DNA from: Actinomycetes bacterium
GTDB taxonomy: Bacteria > Actinomycetota > Acidimicrobiia > Acidimicrobiales > CADCSY01
Direction of reading: 5' to 3'
Length of the DNA stretch: 25,552 nt
Assembly: GCA_025464025.1 (NCBI GenBank)
Contig: JAODBP010000192.1
Span: forward strand, 1-25,552
Shown here: in pieces, positions 1 through 7,441 of the stretch
How positions within the stretch are numbered: position 1 is the first letter of the stretch
How the letters are laid out: each line of letters starts with the position of its first letter
The notes under the pieces: generated by a model
Databases searched by the model: none
What the model was told of the DNA's origin: nothing
The model's input: the letters and a program-made list of their open reading frames with translations, nothing else
Made by a program: the position numbers and the translations under genes

Positions 1-562
<562 letters not shown>

Positions 563-584
563 GACATGCGCCTCCATAAGACGG

Positions 585-611
585 TTAGCACTCGCTGGTG
601 TCGAGTGCTAA
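585..611. promoter_or_regulatory. CIRCE element (HrcA operator) of groESL
   Basis: This is a perfect consensus inverted repeat, TTAGCACTC-N9-GAGTGCTAA, 22 bases upstream of the groES start. CIRCE is the DNA/RNA-level operator of the repressor HrcA, which controls groESL in many bacteria. The upstream edge overlaps the last base of the predicted -10 box, so HrcA would block transcription initiation. Confidence 0.97.
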
Positions 612-639
612 CGATAGGCCCGCCGGCTGGCAGACGCAA
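611..639 (-). promoter_or_regulatory. Predicted groESL promoter (-35 TTGCGT, -10 TATCGT)
   Basis: Reading the minus strand, TTGCGT (639-634) is separated by 17 bases from TATCGT (616-611), which abuts the CIRCE element. Spacing is ideal for a housekeeping sigma factor and the position explains how CIRCE binding would repress. A lone CIRCE-like half-site TTGGCACTC (653-645, one mismatch) lies just upstream. Confidence 0.6.
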
Positions 640-739
640 TCGGCGAGTGCCAATCCCGCCCGGTCGCCGGGCCCACCCGCTCCCCACGCCCGCCCTCGGC
701 GGCGTGGCGAACCCGGTGCCGGCCCGGATCGCCGAGTTG

Positions 740-776
740 TGGACGGTTCTCGGGGCATGTCACCGAGAACCGTCCA
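740..776 (-). terminator. Strong stem-loop downstream of tsaD
   Basis: GGACGGTTCTCGG (741-753) and CCGAGAACCGTCC (763-775) form a perfect 13-bp stem, 14 bp with the T740-A776 pair, and a 9-base loop. It lies 46 bases past the tsaD stop and before the groESL promoter. No U-tract follows on either strand, so termination is inferred from position and stability only. It would separate the tsa operon from groESL. Confidence 0.55.
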
Positions 777-821
777 GAGCTCAGCCTTGGCGGCCCGCGA
801 CGGGCCGCCATCCGCTGGGCG

Positions 822-1841
822 CTAGCGCGACTGGGTGATGCGGAGGTTGGGGTCGGCGCCGGTGTCGAGCGGCGTGGGGCCGTCGTCGCGGAGGCGGTAG
901 AACCCGGTGGCGGCGATCATCGCCGCGTTGTCGGTGCACATGGCCCGGCTGGGCAGGAAGCCGTGCAGCCCGTCCTCGGTGCAGGCGTCGAGCAGGCGCT
1001 CCCGCAGGAGCGAGTTGGCCGCCACGCCACCGGCCAGCGCCAGGCCCTTGGCGCCCAGCTCGTCGGCCGCCCGGCGGGCCTTCGTCACCAGCACGTCGAC
1101 CACGGCCTCCTGGAACGACGCGCACACGTCGGCCGTGGCCACGTCGGGGTGCTTGCGGACGTGGTTGATCACCGACGTCTTCAGCCCGGAGAACGAGAAG
1201 TCGTGCTTGTGGTCGCCGATGTCGTCGATCAGCCCGCGCGGGAAGCGGATGGCCAGCGGGTCGCCGCTCATCGCCTCGCGGTCGATGGCCGGGCCGCCCG
1301 GGTAGCCGAGGCCGAGGAAGCGGGCGACCTTGTCGAACGCCTCGCCGGCCGCGTCGTCGATCGTGCTGCCGATCACCCGGTACTTCCCGATCTCGCTCAC
1401 CTCGACGAGGAGGGTGTGGCCGCCGGAGACGAGCAGCACGACGATGGGCGGCTCGAGCTCGGGCTCCTCGAGGAAGGCGGCGACGAAGTGGGCCTCGAGG
1501 TGGTTGACGCCGACGAACGGCACGTCCCACACCAGGGCGGTGGCCTTGGCCGCCGACACGCCCACGAGCAGCGAGCCGATGAGGCCGGGCCCGATCGTGC
1601 AGGCGATGGCGTCGATGCCGGTCTCGTCGACGCCGGCCTCGACCAGGGCCTCGGCGATCACCGGCGTGAGCAGCTCGACATGGGCCCGGCTGGCGATCTC
1701 GGGCACCACGCCGCCGAAGCGGGCGTGGATGTCGATCTGGCTGGAGACCACCGACGAGAGGACGATGCGCCCGTCGCGGACGACCGAGGCCGCCGTCTCG
1801 TCGCAGCTCGTCTCGATCCCCAGGATGGTCACTGGGTTCAT
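822..1841 (-). CDS. tsaD: tRNA N6-adenosine threonylcarbamoyltransferase TsaD
   Basis: TsaD transfers the threonylcarbamoyl group from threonylcarbamoyl-AMP to A37 of ANN-decoding tRNAs (t6A), working with TsaB and TsaE. The 339-aa product has the family length and the ASKHA-fold signatures: [16 protein letters not shown] at the N-terminus, the metal-binding [10 protein letters not shown] motif (two histidines), [13 protein letters not shown], and [25 protein letters not shown] and [15 protein letters not shown] in the second lobe. The start at ATG 1841 gives the standard [12 protein letters not shown] beginning; the reading frame is open far upstream but that part is a shadow of rimI. It lies 11 bases after rimI and is the last gene of the tsaE-tsaB-rimI-tsaD operon. 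Confidence 0.97.
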   Translation of the reverse strand: MNPVTILGIETSCDETAASVVRDGRIVLSSVVSSQIDIHARFGGVVPEIASRAHVELLTPVIAEALVEAGVDETGIDAIACTIGPGLIGSLLVGVSAAKATALVWDVPFVGVNHLEAHFVAAFLEEPELEPPIVVLLVSGGHTLLVEVSEIGKYRVIGSTIDDAAGEAFDKVARFLGLGYPGGPAIDREAMSGDPLAIRFPRGLIDDIGDHKHDFSFSGLKTSVINHVRKHPDVATADVCASFQEAVVDVLVTKARRAADELGAKGLALAGGVAANSLLRERLLDACTEDGLHGFLPSRAMCTDNAAMIAATGFYRLRDDGPTPLDTGADPNLRITQSR

Positions 1842-1852
1842 GGTCGCTTCGC

Positions 1853-2410
1853 TCACCAGATCACGCCTTCCTCGACGGTGGTGGTGCCGGCCGTCGCCGC
1901 CTCGATCTCGTTCAGCCGAGCGGCGTGCTCGGGGAGGTCGACGTCGTGGACCCACATGACCAGGGCGTCCTCGTTCGACTCGGAGTAGTAGTTCTTGCGG
2001 ATGCCGGCCGGGGCGTAGCCGAAGCGCCGGTACATCTCCTGCGCCGCCGCGTTCGAGACCCGCACCTCGAGCGTGAGCCCGGTGCACCCCTCGGCGATGC
2101 CGGCTCGGTGCAGGGCGAGCAGCAGGCGGGTGCCGATCCCCCGCCGGTGCCACGCCGGGTCGACGGCGATGGTGGTGACGTGCCCGTCGCCGGCCACGAG
2201 CATGAGCCCGGCGTAGCCCACGACCGTGATGCCCACCTTGGCCACCACGTAGACGCGCGAGGTGCGCAGGGCCAGCTCGGAGAGGAACAGCCCGAGCGAC
2301 CACGGCCGGGGGTAGACCTGCTGCTCGATCTTCAGCACGCCCCGCAGGTGGCGCCGCTTCATGGCGACGAGCTCCACGTGGAGGCCCAGGTCGAGCTCCT
2401 CGGCCGCCAT
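1853..2410 (-). CDS. rimI: GNAT N-acetyltransferase, ribosomal protein S18 alanine acetyltransferase type (RimI)
   Basis: The 185-aa protein is a GNAT-fold acetyltransferase. After an N-terminal MAAEELDLGLHVELVAM segment it shows RRHLRGVLKIEQQVYPRPWS, typical of RimI, the acetyl-CoA pyrophosphate-binding motif HRRGIGTRLL (about residues 88-97), and LEVRVSNAAAQEMYRRFGY with the usual end motif before NYYSESNEDALVMW. RimI acetylates the N-terminal alanine of ribosomal protein S18 in Escherichia coli; substrates in actinobacteria are less certain. The ATG at 2410 overlaps the tsaB stop by one base (TGATG). The position inside the tsa operon is a widespread arrangement and supports the RimI assignment over a generic GNAT enzyme. 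Confidence 0.92.
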   Translation of the reverse strand: MAAEELDLGLHVELVAMKRRHLRGVLKIEQQVYPRPWSLGLFLSELALRTSRVYVVAKVGITVVGYAGLMLVAGDGHVTTIAVDPAWHRRGIGTRLLLALHRAGIAEGCTGLTLEVRVSNAAAQEMYRRFGYAPAGIRKNYYSESNEDALVMWVHDVDLPEHAARLNEIEAATAGTTTVEEGVIW

Positions 2411-3099
2411 CAGCGGGTCTGCCAGTTGATCTCGGCGTCGGCCTTGCGGAGGTAGACCGGCTGGAGGTCCCACGCGTTGACGAAGTCCTCGCGCAGGGCC
2501 TTGGCGTGGGCCAGCTGCACGAGGGCGGCGGGCGACGGGAAGGCGAGGCTGGCGTCCTCGACCTCGACCCGGTGCAGGTCGTCGAGGTTCTCGCGGTAGC
2601 GGAGGGCGCCATCGCCCACGGCGAGCACCTCCTCGCCGGTGGCCTGGATCTCCGAGCACAGCTCCTCGGGCGAGGCGCACCGCATCTCGCTCAGCCGCTG
2701 CACGCCGCCGGGCACCTGGCGGTAGAAGGCGTAGAACACCTCGCTGCGCCGGGCGTCGACCACCGACACGATGCGCCGGGGAGACCACCGCACCTCGAAG
2801 GCGAGGAGGTCGAGGCTTGTCACCGGCACCATCGGGATCTTGAGCGCCGAGGCCATGGCCTTGGCCGTGGCCACGCCGACGCGCAGGCCGGTGAACAGCC
2901 CGGGCCCGACGTCGACCGCGATGGCCCCGATCTCCGACAGCTCGATGCCGGTCTGGGCACAGAGGAACTGGATGGCCGGGACGAGGGTCTCGGCGTGGCG
3001 CTTGCCCTTGGCCGACTGGAAGGCGGCGAGCACGCCCTCGTGGCCGCCGATGGCGCAGCCGACCTGGGGCGTCGACGTGTCGATGCCGAGGATCAGCAC
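2410..3099 (-). CDS. tsaB: tRNA threonylcarbamoyladenosine biosynthesis protein TsaB
   Basis: TsaB is the ASKHA-fold partner that dimerises with TsaD and is needed for t6A synthesis. The 229-aa product starts VLILGIDTSTPQVGCAIGG and contains AVDVGPGLFTGLRVGVATAK, the most conserved TsaB stretch, then SVVDARRSEVFYAFY. The GTG at 3099 is chosen because it places LILGIDTST at the N-terminus as in the family; it overlaps the end of tsaE by 7 bases. A longer frame starts at 3147 but would only add tsaE-overlapping sequence. The stop overlaps the rimI ATG by one base, so translational coupling is likely on both sides. Confidence 0.95.
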   Translation of the reverse strand: MLILGIDTSTPQVGCAIGGHEGVLAAFQSAKGKRHAETLVPAIQFLCAQTGIELSEIGAIAVDVGPGLFTGLRVGVATAKAMASALKIPMVPVTSLDLLAFEVRWSPRRIVSVVDARRSEVFYAFYRQVPGGVQRLSEMRCASPEELCSEIQATGEEVLAVGDGALRYRENLDDLHRVEVEDASLAFPSPAALVQLAHAKALREDFVNAWDLQPVYLRKADAEINWQTR

Positions 3100-3569
3100 G
3101 ACCAGGGCCCCAGTGCCTCGGTGAGCGATCGCTGGCGGGCCGCCCACGACGGGCCGACGATCCGGGCCTTGATGTCGCGGTCGTCATCGCCGTCGCCGAG
3201 CGTGAAGCGCAGCTCGAGGTAGTCGGCCGGCAGGGCCGGGGCGATCGTGTCACCCCACTCGATGAGCGTGACGCCGACGTCGAGCAGCTCGCCGATGCCG
3301 AGGTCCTCGGCCTCGGCCACGTTCTCGAGCCGGTAGACGTCGAGGTGGTTCAGCACCAGCCGGCCCTTGTACGTGCGCACGAGCGTGAACGTCGGGCTGG
3401 TGATCGCATCCTCGATCTCGAGGGCAGCGGCGAAGCCCTGGGTGAAGGCGGTCTTGCCCGCGCCGAGGTCGCCGACGAGGAGGACCAGGTCACCGGTCCG
3501 GGCCAGGCCCGCCACCGCGCCGGCCAGGTCGCGTGTGGCGTCCGCCGAGGTCGTGCGGTAGGCGTTCAT
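3093..3569 (-). CDS. tsaE: tRNA threonylcarbamoyladenosine biosynthesis ATPase TsaE
   Basis: TsaE is the small P-loop ATPase that binds the TsaB-TsaD dimer and resets it between t6A cycles. The 158-aa product has the Walker A motif GDLGAGKTAF (about residues 33-42), the TsaE-specific SPTFTLVRTYKGR, the aspartate in LNHLDVYRLEN, and LIEWGDTIAPALP. The ATG at 3569 gives a normal N-terminus. It is the first gene of the tsa operon here. In related actinobacteria alr usually precedes it on the same strand; in this genome ung and a mobile island separate them, so tsaE must have its own promoter in the 22 bases before it or within ung. None is obvious. Confidence 0.96.
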   Translation of the reverse strand: MNAYRTTSADATRDLAGAVAGLARTGDLVLLVGDLGAGKTAFTQGFAAALEIEDAITSPTFTLVRTYKGRLVLNHLDVYRLENVAEAEDLGIGELLDVGVTLIEWGDTIAPALPADYLELRFTLGDGDDDRDIKARIVGPSWAARQRSLTEALGPWSC

Positions 3570-3591
3570 CGCGACAGGTCACGATAGTGGG

Positions 3592-4257
3592 GTGAAGACG
3601 GACTGGAACCCGCTGCTCCGGCACGAGCTCGACAAGCCCTACTGGGCCGACCTCCAGCGCTACGTGGCGGACGAGCGGGCGAAGGGCCCGGTGTACCCGA
3701 AGCACGAGGACACCTTCGCCGCGCTCCACCTGACCCCGTACGCCGACGTGCGGGTGCTCATCCTCGGCCAGGATCCGTACCACGGGCCGGGCCAGGCCCA
3801 CGGACTGTGCTTCTCGGTGCAGCACGGCGTCCCCGCACCGCCCTCGCTGGTGAACATCCTCAAGGAGCTCGAAGCCGACCTCGGCTGCCCGCCGCCCGAC
3901 CACGGGTGCCTCGAGTCGTGGGCCCGCCGCGGCGTGCTCCTGCTCAACGCCGTGCTCACCGTGCGGGCCCGCACCGCGGCCTCGCACGCCGGCAAGGGCT
4001 GGGAGACGTTCACCGACGAGGTCATCCGCACCGTGAGCGCCAAGCCCGAGCGGGTCGTGTTCATCCTCTGGGGCGGCTACGCCCGCAAGAAGAAGGCCCT
4101 CATCGACACCAGTCGCCACGTCGTCATCGAGTCGGCCCACCCCTCGCCGCTCTCGGCCCACAACGGCTTCCTCGGCTCCCGCCCGTTCTCCAAGGCCAAC
4201 GCCGCCCTTGAGGACGTCGGCCTCCCGCCGATCGAGTGGTGCCTGTCCAACACCTGA
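3592..4257 (+). CDS. ung: Uracil-DNA glycosylase, family 1
   Basis: Ung removes uracil from DNA and starts base-excision repair. The 221-aa product contains the family-1 catalytic motif GQDPYHGPGQAHGLCFSV (catalytic Asp in GQDPYH), LLLNAVLTVRA, FILWGGYARKKK and the uracil-clamping HPSPLSAHNGF. Start is GTG 3592 (MKTDWNPLL), 22 bases from the divergent tsaE start. The last residues are PPIEWCL followed by SNT and a TGA. An 18-bp copy of the end of ung, ending in CCT and followed by CTAG so that it would read PIEWCL-stop, sits at 7702-7722. This suggests that the native C-terminus was PIEWCL and that SNT was donated by the inserted island. Confidence 0.96.
   Translation: MKTDWNPLLRHELDKPYWADLQRYVADERAKGPVYPKHEDTFAALHLTPYADVRVLILGQDPYHGPGQAHGLCFSVQHGVPAPPSLVNILKELEADLGCPPPDHGCLESWARRGVLLLNAVLTVRARTAASHAGKGWETFTDEVIRTVSAKPERVVFILWGGYARKKKALIDTSRHVVIESAHPSPLSAHNGFLGSRPFSKANAALEDVGLPPIEWCLSNT
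4227..4244 (+). repeat. 18-bp direct repeat, copy 1 (in the 3' end of ung)
   Basis: GCCGATCGAGTGGTGCCT occurs here and again at 7702-7719 in the same orientation, with mismatches immediately on both sides. The two copies bracket the island. The copy here is inside ung, coding for PIEWCL. The arrangement looks like an attachment-site or target duplication. Confidence 0.85.
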
Positions 4258-4310
4258 GGACCAAGAGCGCAACCAAGGGGCGGGCCCGGGCGCGCCGGCC
4301 GCTCTTCGTT

Positions 4311-4353
4311 CTTGTCACGCTGACCGCCCCTGGAGGGCGCTCACCGTGACGAG
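4311..4353 (+). terminator. Long hairpin downstream of ung
   Basis: CTTGTCACGCTGACCGCCC (4311-4329) and GGGCGCTCACCGTGACGAG (4335-4353) form a 19-position stem with two C-C mismatches and one G-T pair around a 5-base loop. It lies 54 bases past the ung stop. There is no U-tract. It may terminate ung or be a structural feature of the island; the rest of 4258-4457 shows nothing recognisable. Confidence 0.5.
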
Positions 4354-4457
4354 AAGCAGGATCCGGTGAACCAGCGATGGTTCGTGGACAGTTCGTCGAG
4401 CGGGTGGCGGCACCGGCTCCGGCGCGCATGGTCCGCCCCATTGGTTGCCGTCTTTGC

Positions 4458-4493
4458 GTTTCCGCGGAGGTGATGTGCGGCCTCACAAACCCA
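4458..4493. repeat. Left terminal inverted repeat of the transposon
   Basis: It begins GTTTCCGCGGAGGTGATGTG and ends ACAAACCCA. It matches the reverse complement of 7638-7673 at 33 of 36 positions; the differences are confined to 4481, 4482 and 4484. The left-specific bases CCTCAC (4481-4486) pair with GTGAGG (4496-4501) to form a small hairpin absent from the other end. Confidence 0.92.
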
Positions 4494-4535
4494 AGGTGAG
4501 GAAGTCGGGTTTCACTGTCACACCCCCTCGTCAAG

Positions 4536-5543
4536 ATGGGGTTTGTGAAGTTGACGCTGCGAGAGCTTCGGAAGCGGGTGCAGGACGAGCACGACGCCTA
4601 CCTCCTGTTGGAGGAGTTGCGTTGGCACGGCACGCCCATCTGCTCGCACTGCGGCCATGACCGCGCCTACTTCCTGAACCCCAAGGGCGGGAGCCGGGCG
4701 ACCGGCCCGAAGAAGGCTGACGGTCAGCGGTCCCGCTCGGTGCGCCGCGTGTGGAAGTGCGCGAGCTGCCGTCGTCAGTTCTCGATCCTGACCGGCACTG
4801 TGTTCCACGGGACGAAGGTGTCCATCGCTGACTAGCTGACCGTGATGGTCCTCATGTGCTCGGCGAAGAACGGGATCAGCGCCCGCGAGGTCGAGCGACT
4901 GATCGGAGTCACCCCGGAGACGGCATGGCACATGCTCCACCGGCTCCGTGAGGCCATGCGCCGCGGGCCACTGGTCGGGATGCTCCGCGGTGTCATCGTC
5001 GCTGACGAGACGTTCATCGGCGGTGCCGAGAAGAACAAGCACGCCAGCAAGCGCAAGCACGCCCCAGGGCGGTCCGCTGGTGCGAAGGTGCCAGTCCTTT
5101 CGCTGGTGAACACCGATACCGGCGAGGTCCGGTCACGGGTGGTCCCCAACGTCAGCGGTGCCACGTTGCGGAAGGTGATCGAGGAAGAGGTGATGGCCTC
5201 CCAGTCGGTCCTGTTCACCGACCAGTGGTCCGGCTACAAGCCCGTGGGCCGCACGTTCGTTGAGCACCACGCCGTCGACCACGGCGCTGGCGAGTACGTC
5301 CGGGTCCAGGGTGGCCGCAAGATCACGACGAACGTGGCCGAGGGCTACTTCTCACAGTTGAAGCGGAGCCTCGACGGCACCCACCACCATGTGAGCCGCG
5401 AGCACTTGGACCGCTACCTCACCGAGTTCGACTTCCGCTACAGCACCCGCGAGCTGAGCGACCCACAGAGGCTGCAGCGCATGCTCGACGGCGCCAAGGG
5501 TCGGCGGCTCAGCTACAAGCCACTCACAGCCGGCAGTCGTTGA
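4536..5543 (+). pseudogene. IS1595-family transposase, interrupted by an in-frame TAG
   Basis: The frame reads 99 codons, a TAG at 4833-4835, then continues in the same frame for 235 codons to the TGA at 5543. The first part has a zinc ribbon (CSHCGH and CASCRRQFS) and GTVFHGTKVSIAD. The second part resumes LTVMVLMCSAKNGISAREVE and carries the catalytic core: Asp in VIVADETFIGG, Asp in VLFTDQWSGYK and the third residue in TTNVAEGYFSQLKR, followed by GTHHHVSREHLDRYL, which is the DDE-type IS1595/ISXO2 signature. Relatives have Trp at the broken position, so a single TGG to TAG change explains it. There is no frameshift and the rest looks intact. Either it is a recent pseudogene or a product is made by readthrough; re-initiation at GTG 4842 or ATG 4845 would give only the catalytic part. 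Confidence 0.9.
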
Positions 5544-5569
5544 CAGTGTGAGATTGGTGCCGATAATAT
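5540..5569 (+). promoter_or_regulatory. Near-consensus promoter of the cargo operon
   Basis: TTGACA (5540-5545) and TAATAT (5564-5569) are separated by 18 bases. This is the best sigma-70-type promoter in the window. The -35 box overlaps the transposase stop codon. The -10 box ends 7 bases before the ATG at 5577, so the transcript probably starts at or next to the A of the start codon and is leaderless, a common actinobacterial arrangement. Confidence 0.8.
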
Positions 5570-5577
5570 CGGCACCA
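5555..5577. promoter_or_regulatory. 23-bp palindromic operator over the -10 box
   Basis: Arms TGGTGCCGATA (5555-5565) and TATCGGCACCA (5567-5577) are perfect reverse complements around a single central A at 5566. The palindrome covers the -10 box and ends on the first base of the start codon. A dimeric repressor bound here would shut the promoter. The XRE-domain protein encoded by the second gene of the operon is the natural candidate, as in autoregulated toxin-antitoxin operons; this link is inferred. Confidence 0.75.
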
Positions 5578-6170
5578 TGTACACACAGCCGGCTGACCCT
5601 GCTGACGAGCGCGATGCCATTGCTGCCTACCTCACGCCGGCCGTCACCTCTGTGTGGCACGCCCTGGACGCTGGCCGCACTGCCGCCGACGAGTTCTTCA
5701 CGGATGAGCGGCGGGCCTACGACCCCCACCTTTGGGCGCACATCACGCGCTACGAAGCGGCCCTCAGCCTGCGGGCGGCTTCGGCCGGCGCTCCGTGGAA
5801 GTTGAAGCCGAAGCATCACTCCGGCGTGGACTTGGTGATGGAGCCGTTCGTCGTGAAGCTCTGCAAGGCGGCGGGCGACGCTCCACAGAGCACCGGCCGC
5901 AACCCGGCCCGTCGGCGCTTCTACCAGCAGATGGACATGTTTGGCGGCGCGAACTTGCTCCTGCACTGGAAGGTGGAGGACGGAGAACTCCGTCTCGGCC
6001 TTTCCAAGCCGAAGGGCTGGTGGAAGTTCAAAGCGTCTCCGAAGTTGGAGTGGAGCACGGACGTCACCTTCGATCCGCTCGCCGGCCTGAGGTTCACGCC
6101 TGTGGCGGAAACCGACGAACGTCTGATCCTCGACGAGGACATCTTCGGCGAGGGCGAGTTCGGCGGATGA
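5577..6170 (+). CDS. Unrecognised 197-aa cargo protein, partner of an XRE-ImmA protein
   Basis: I do not recognise this family. The protein is soluble, with no signal peptide or membrane segment. It has an N-terminal helical part (about residues 1-70, including DERRAYDPHLWAHITRYEAA), a central KLKPKHHSGVDLVMEPF, then RRRFYQQMDMFGGANLLLHW and a Trp/Lys-rich stretch KPKGWWKFKASPKLEW, and ends in an acidic tail (DERLILDEDIFGEGEFGG). Start is ATG 5577, directly under the promoter and operator and probably leaderless. Its TGA overlaps the next ATG (ATGA at 6167-6170), so the two are translationally coupled and very likely act together. A toxin or effector paired with an XRE-ImmA regulator is one possibility; a stress or phage-response factor is another. 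Neither is shown by the sequence. Confidence 0.85.
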   Translation: MYTQPADPADERDAIAAYLTPAVTSVWHALDAGRTAADEFFTDERRAYDPHLWAHITRYEAALSLRAASAGAPWKLKPKHHSGVDLVMEPFVVKLCKAAGDAPQSTGRNPARRRFYQQMDMFGGANLLLHWKVEDGELRLGLSKPKGWWKFKASPKLEWSTDVTFDPLAGLRFTPVAETDERLILDEDIFGEGEFGG

Positions 6171-7192
6171 TCGGCGAGCGTGTCCGACACGCTCGCGACT
6201 TCTGCGATCTGACCCAGACGGCCCTCGCCGAACTCGCGGGTGTGACCCAGAGCAAAGTCAGTGACATCGAAGCGGGCCGTGATGCGGCCAAGGACGAAGA
6301 TGTCGAGCGGATCGCCAGCGCTACGGGCTTTCCCGTGGAGTTCTTCCACCAGGGCGCGTTGCCCGACATGCCCGATGGGAACTTCCGACGGCTGAAGCGC
6401 GGTAAGGCCCGCGCCGGCAGGCAGGTTCGCGCGCAGGCGCGGCAGGTGGTCGAACTCGTCCAGCGGTCGGAGCACACAATCGCCATGCCGCCGGTCCGAA
6501 TCGAGCCGGTGACCCATGCCGAAGACATCGAGGCCATTGCGCAGGACGTGCGCGATGCAGCAGGTGTTGGACGGCGGGACCCGATCCCGAACCTCACCAG
6601 GGCGGTGGAGCGGGCGGGTGTCGTCGTCGCCGGCATCCCAAGCGAGATCCCCGACCACACTGGCTACTCGGCATGGCCCGACTTCCGGCTCGGCGGTCGT
6701 CCGATCATCGTCTACTCGCGCGATGACCCCGGCGACCGACAGCGCTTCACCATCGCCCATGAGCTGGGGCACCTCGTCATGCACACACCCGCAAGAGCGG
6801 ACGAGCTAGACGTAGACGACGCCGAACGGGAGGCCAACCGGTTCGCTGGTGCGCTTCTACTGCCGCGGGAAGCCGCTATGGAGGCCATGCGAGCGCCGCT
6901 CACGTTGACGACTCTCGCTCACGTCAAGGCGACATACGGCGCTTCCATCGGCATGTGCGCTCATCGAGCGCGGGACCTCGGACTCATCAGCGAGGACCGG
7001 TTCGTCTCGATCCGCAAGCAGATGAGCAGCCGTGGCTGGCACCGTCAGGAACCGGTCGACGTACCGAAGGAACGGCCGCTCCTGATCCGAGAGGTATTGG
7101 AACGAGCCGGCACAGGCGACTCAGTGAGCGCCCGTGCAAGGAGCCTTCGGCTTCCCGCCTTCGCCTACAGGGCGCTCACCGAGGCCGACTGA
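6167..7192 (+). CDS. XRE-family regulator fused to ImmA/IrrE metallopeptidase
   Basis: The 341-aa product joins an N-terminal helix-turn-helix (about residues 1-60, with LTQTALAELAGVTQSKVSDI) to a C-terminal ImmA/IrrE-type zinc metallopeptidase. The peptidase motif is FTIAHELGHLVMH (His198, Glu199, His202), followed by EREANRFAGALLLPREA, which supplies the third zinc ligand. Family members cleave or sense regulators: ImmA cleaves the ImmR repressor of ICEBs1 and IrrE/PprI cleaves DdrO in Deinococcus. XRE-ImmA fusions also occur as regulatory partners in toxin-antitoxin-like and phage-linked operons. Start is ATG 6167, overlapping the stop of the 197-aa gene by 4 bases; the frame is open upstream but that part is a shadow. 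It probably binds the palindrome at 5555-5577. A C-terminal region (about 280-341) beyond the peptidase is of unknown role. Confidence 0.93.
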   Translation: MIGERVRHARDFCDLTQTALAELAGVTQSKVSDIEAGRDAAKDEDVERIASATGFPVEFFHQGALPDMPDGNFRRLKRGKARAGRQVRAQARQVVELVQRSEHTIAMPPVRIEPVTHAEDIEAIAQDVRDAAGVGRRDPIPNLTRAVERAGVVVAGIPSEIPDHTGYSAWPDFRLGGRPIIVYSRDDPGDRQRFTIAHELGHLVMHTPARADELDVDDAEREANRFAGALLLPREAAMEAMRAPLTLTTLAHVKATYGASIGMCAHRARDLGLISEDRFVSIRKQMSSRGWHRQEPVDVPKERPLLIREVLERAGTGDSVSARARSLRLPAFAYRALTEAD

Positions 7193-7270
7193 ATCAAGGG
7201 GCACGTCTCGGTTGACCAGTGCTGCTTTGGAGGCGGTCGCTGTCGGGTCCGATCCCCGAGTGCTCCACTC

Positions 7271-7294
7271 AGCCTAGTTCTTGCGTCGTAGGCT
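7271..7294. promoter_or_regulatory. Inverted repeat upstream of the 46-aa gene
   Basis: AGCCTA (7271-7276) and TAGGCT (7289-7294) are perfect inverted arms with a 12-base spacer. TAGGCT has the -10 pattern TANNNT and lies 6 bases before the ATG at 7301, again consistent with a leaderless start. No good -35 is visible. The remainder of 7193-7270 shows nothing clear. Confidence 0.35.
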
Positions 7295-7300
7295 TCTCCT

Positions 7301-7441
7301 ATGGCCCGCCGACCGACGCCCGAGGAGCGCGACGAGCGCATCAAGGTCGACCTCGACCCCGAGGAGTTCATCGCGGGCGTGCTGGCCGCAGGGCCGCACG
7401 AGGACAAGGGCGAAGAGGACGACGACGGTGACGAGGGCTGA
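7301..7441 (+). CDS. 46-aa acidic small protein (transposon cargo)
   Basis: This short frame reads MARRPTPEERDERIKVDLD, continues PEEFIAGVLAAGPHEDKGEE and ends in DDDGDEG. It is highly charged, basic at the start and acidic at the end, with no membrane segment. The ATG at 7301 follows a TANNNT box by 6 bases. It overlaps the following membrane-protein gene by 14 bases. Function unknown; a coupled small-protein pair is suggested by the overlap. It could be a chance frame, but the codon pattern (G/C third positions throughout) and the tight overlap support a gene. Confidence 0.6.
   Translation: MARRPTPEERDERIKVDLDPEEFIAGVLAAGPHEDKGEEDDDGDEG

Noticed and set aside
4450..4465. 8-bp target-site duplication of the transposon
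   Set aside because: The 8 bases outside the left repeat (GTCTTTGC) and outside the right repeat (AGGTGGGG) do not match, so no duplication can be claimed.
4379..4499. 40-codon open frame running through the left terminal repeat
   Set aside because: It has no ribosome site, no recognisable motif, and its last part is just the translated terminal repeat.
5732..6166. Upstream extension of the XRE-ImmA frame
   Set aside because: It overlaps the 197-aa gene in another frame and lacks any motif; the ATG at 6167 places the helix-turn-helix at the N-terminus and gives the ATGA overlap.
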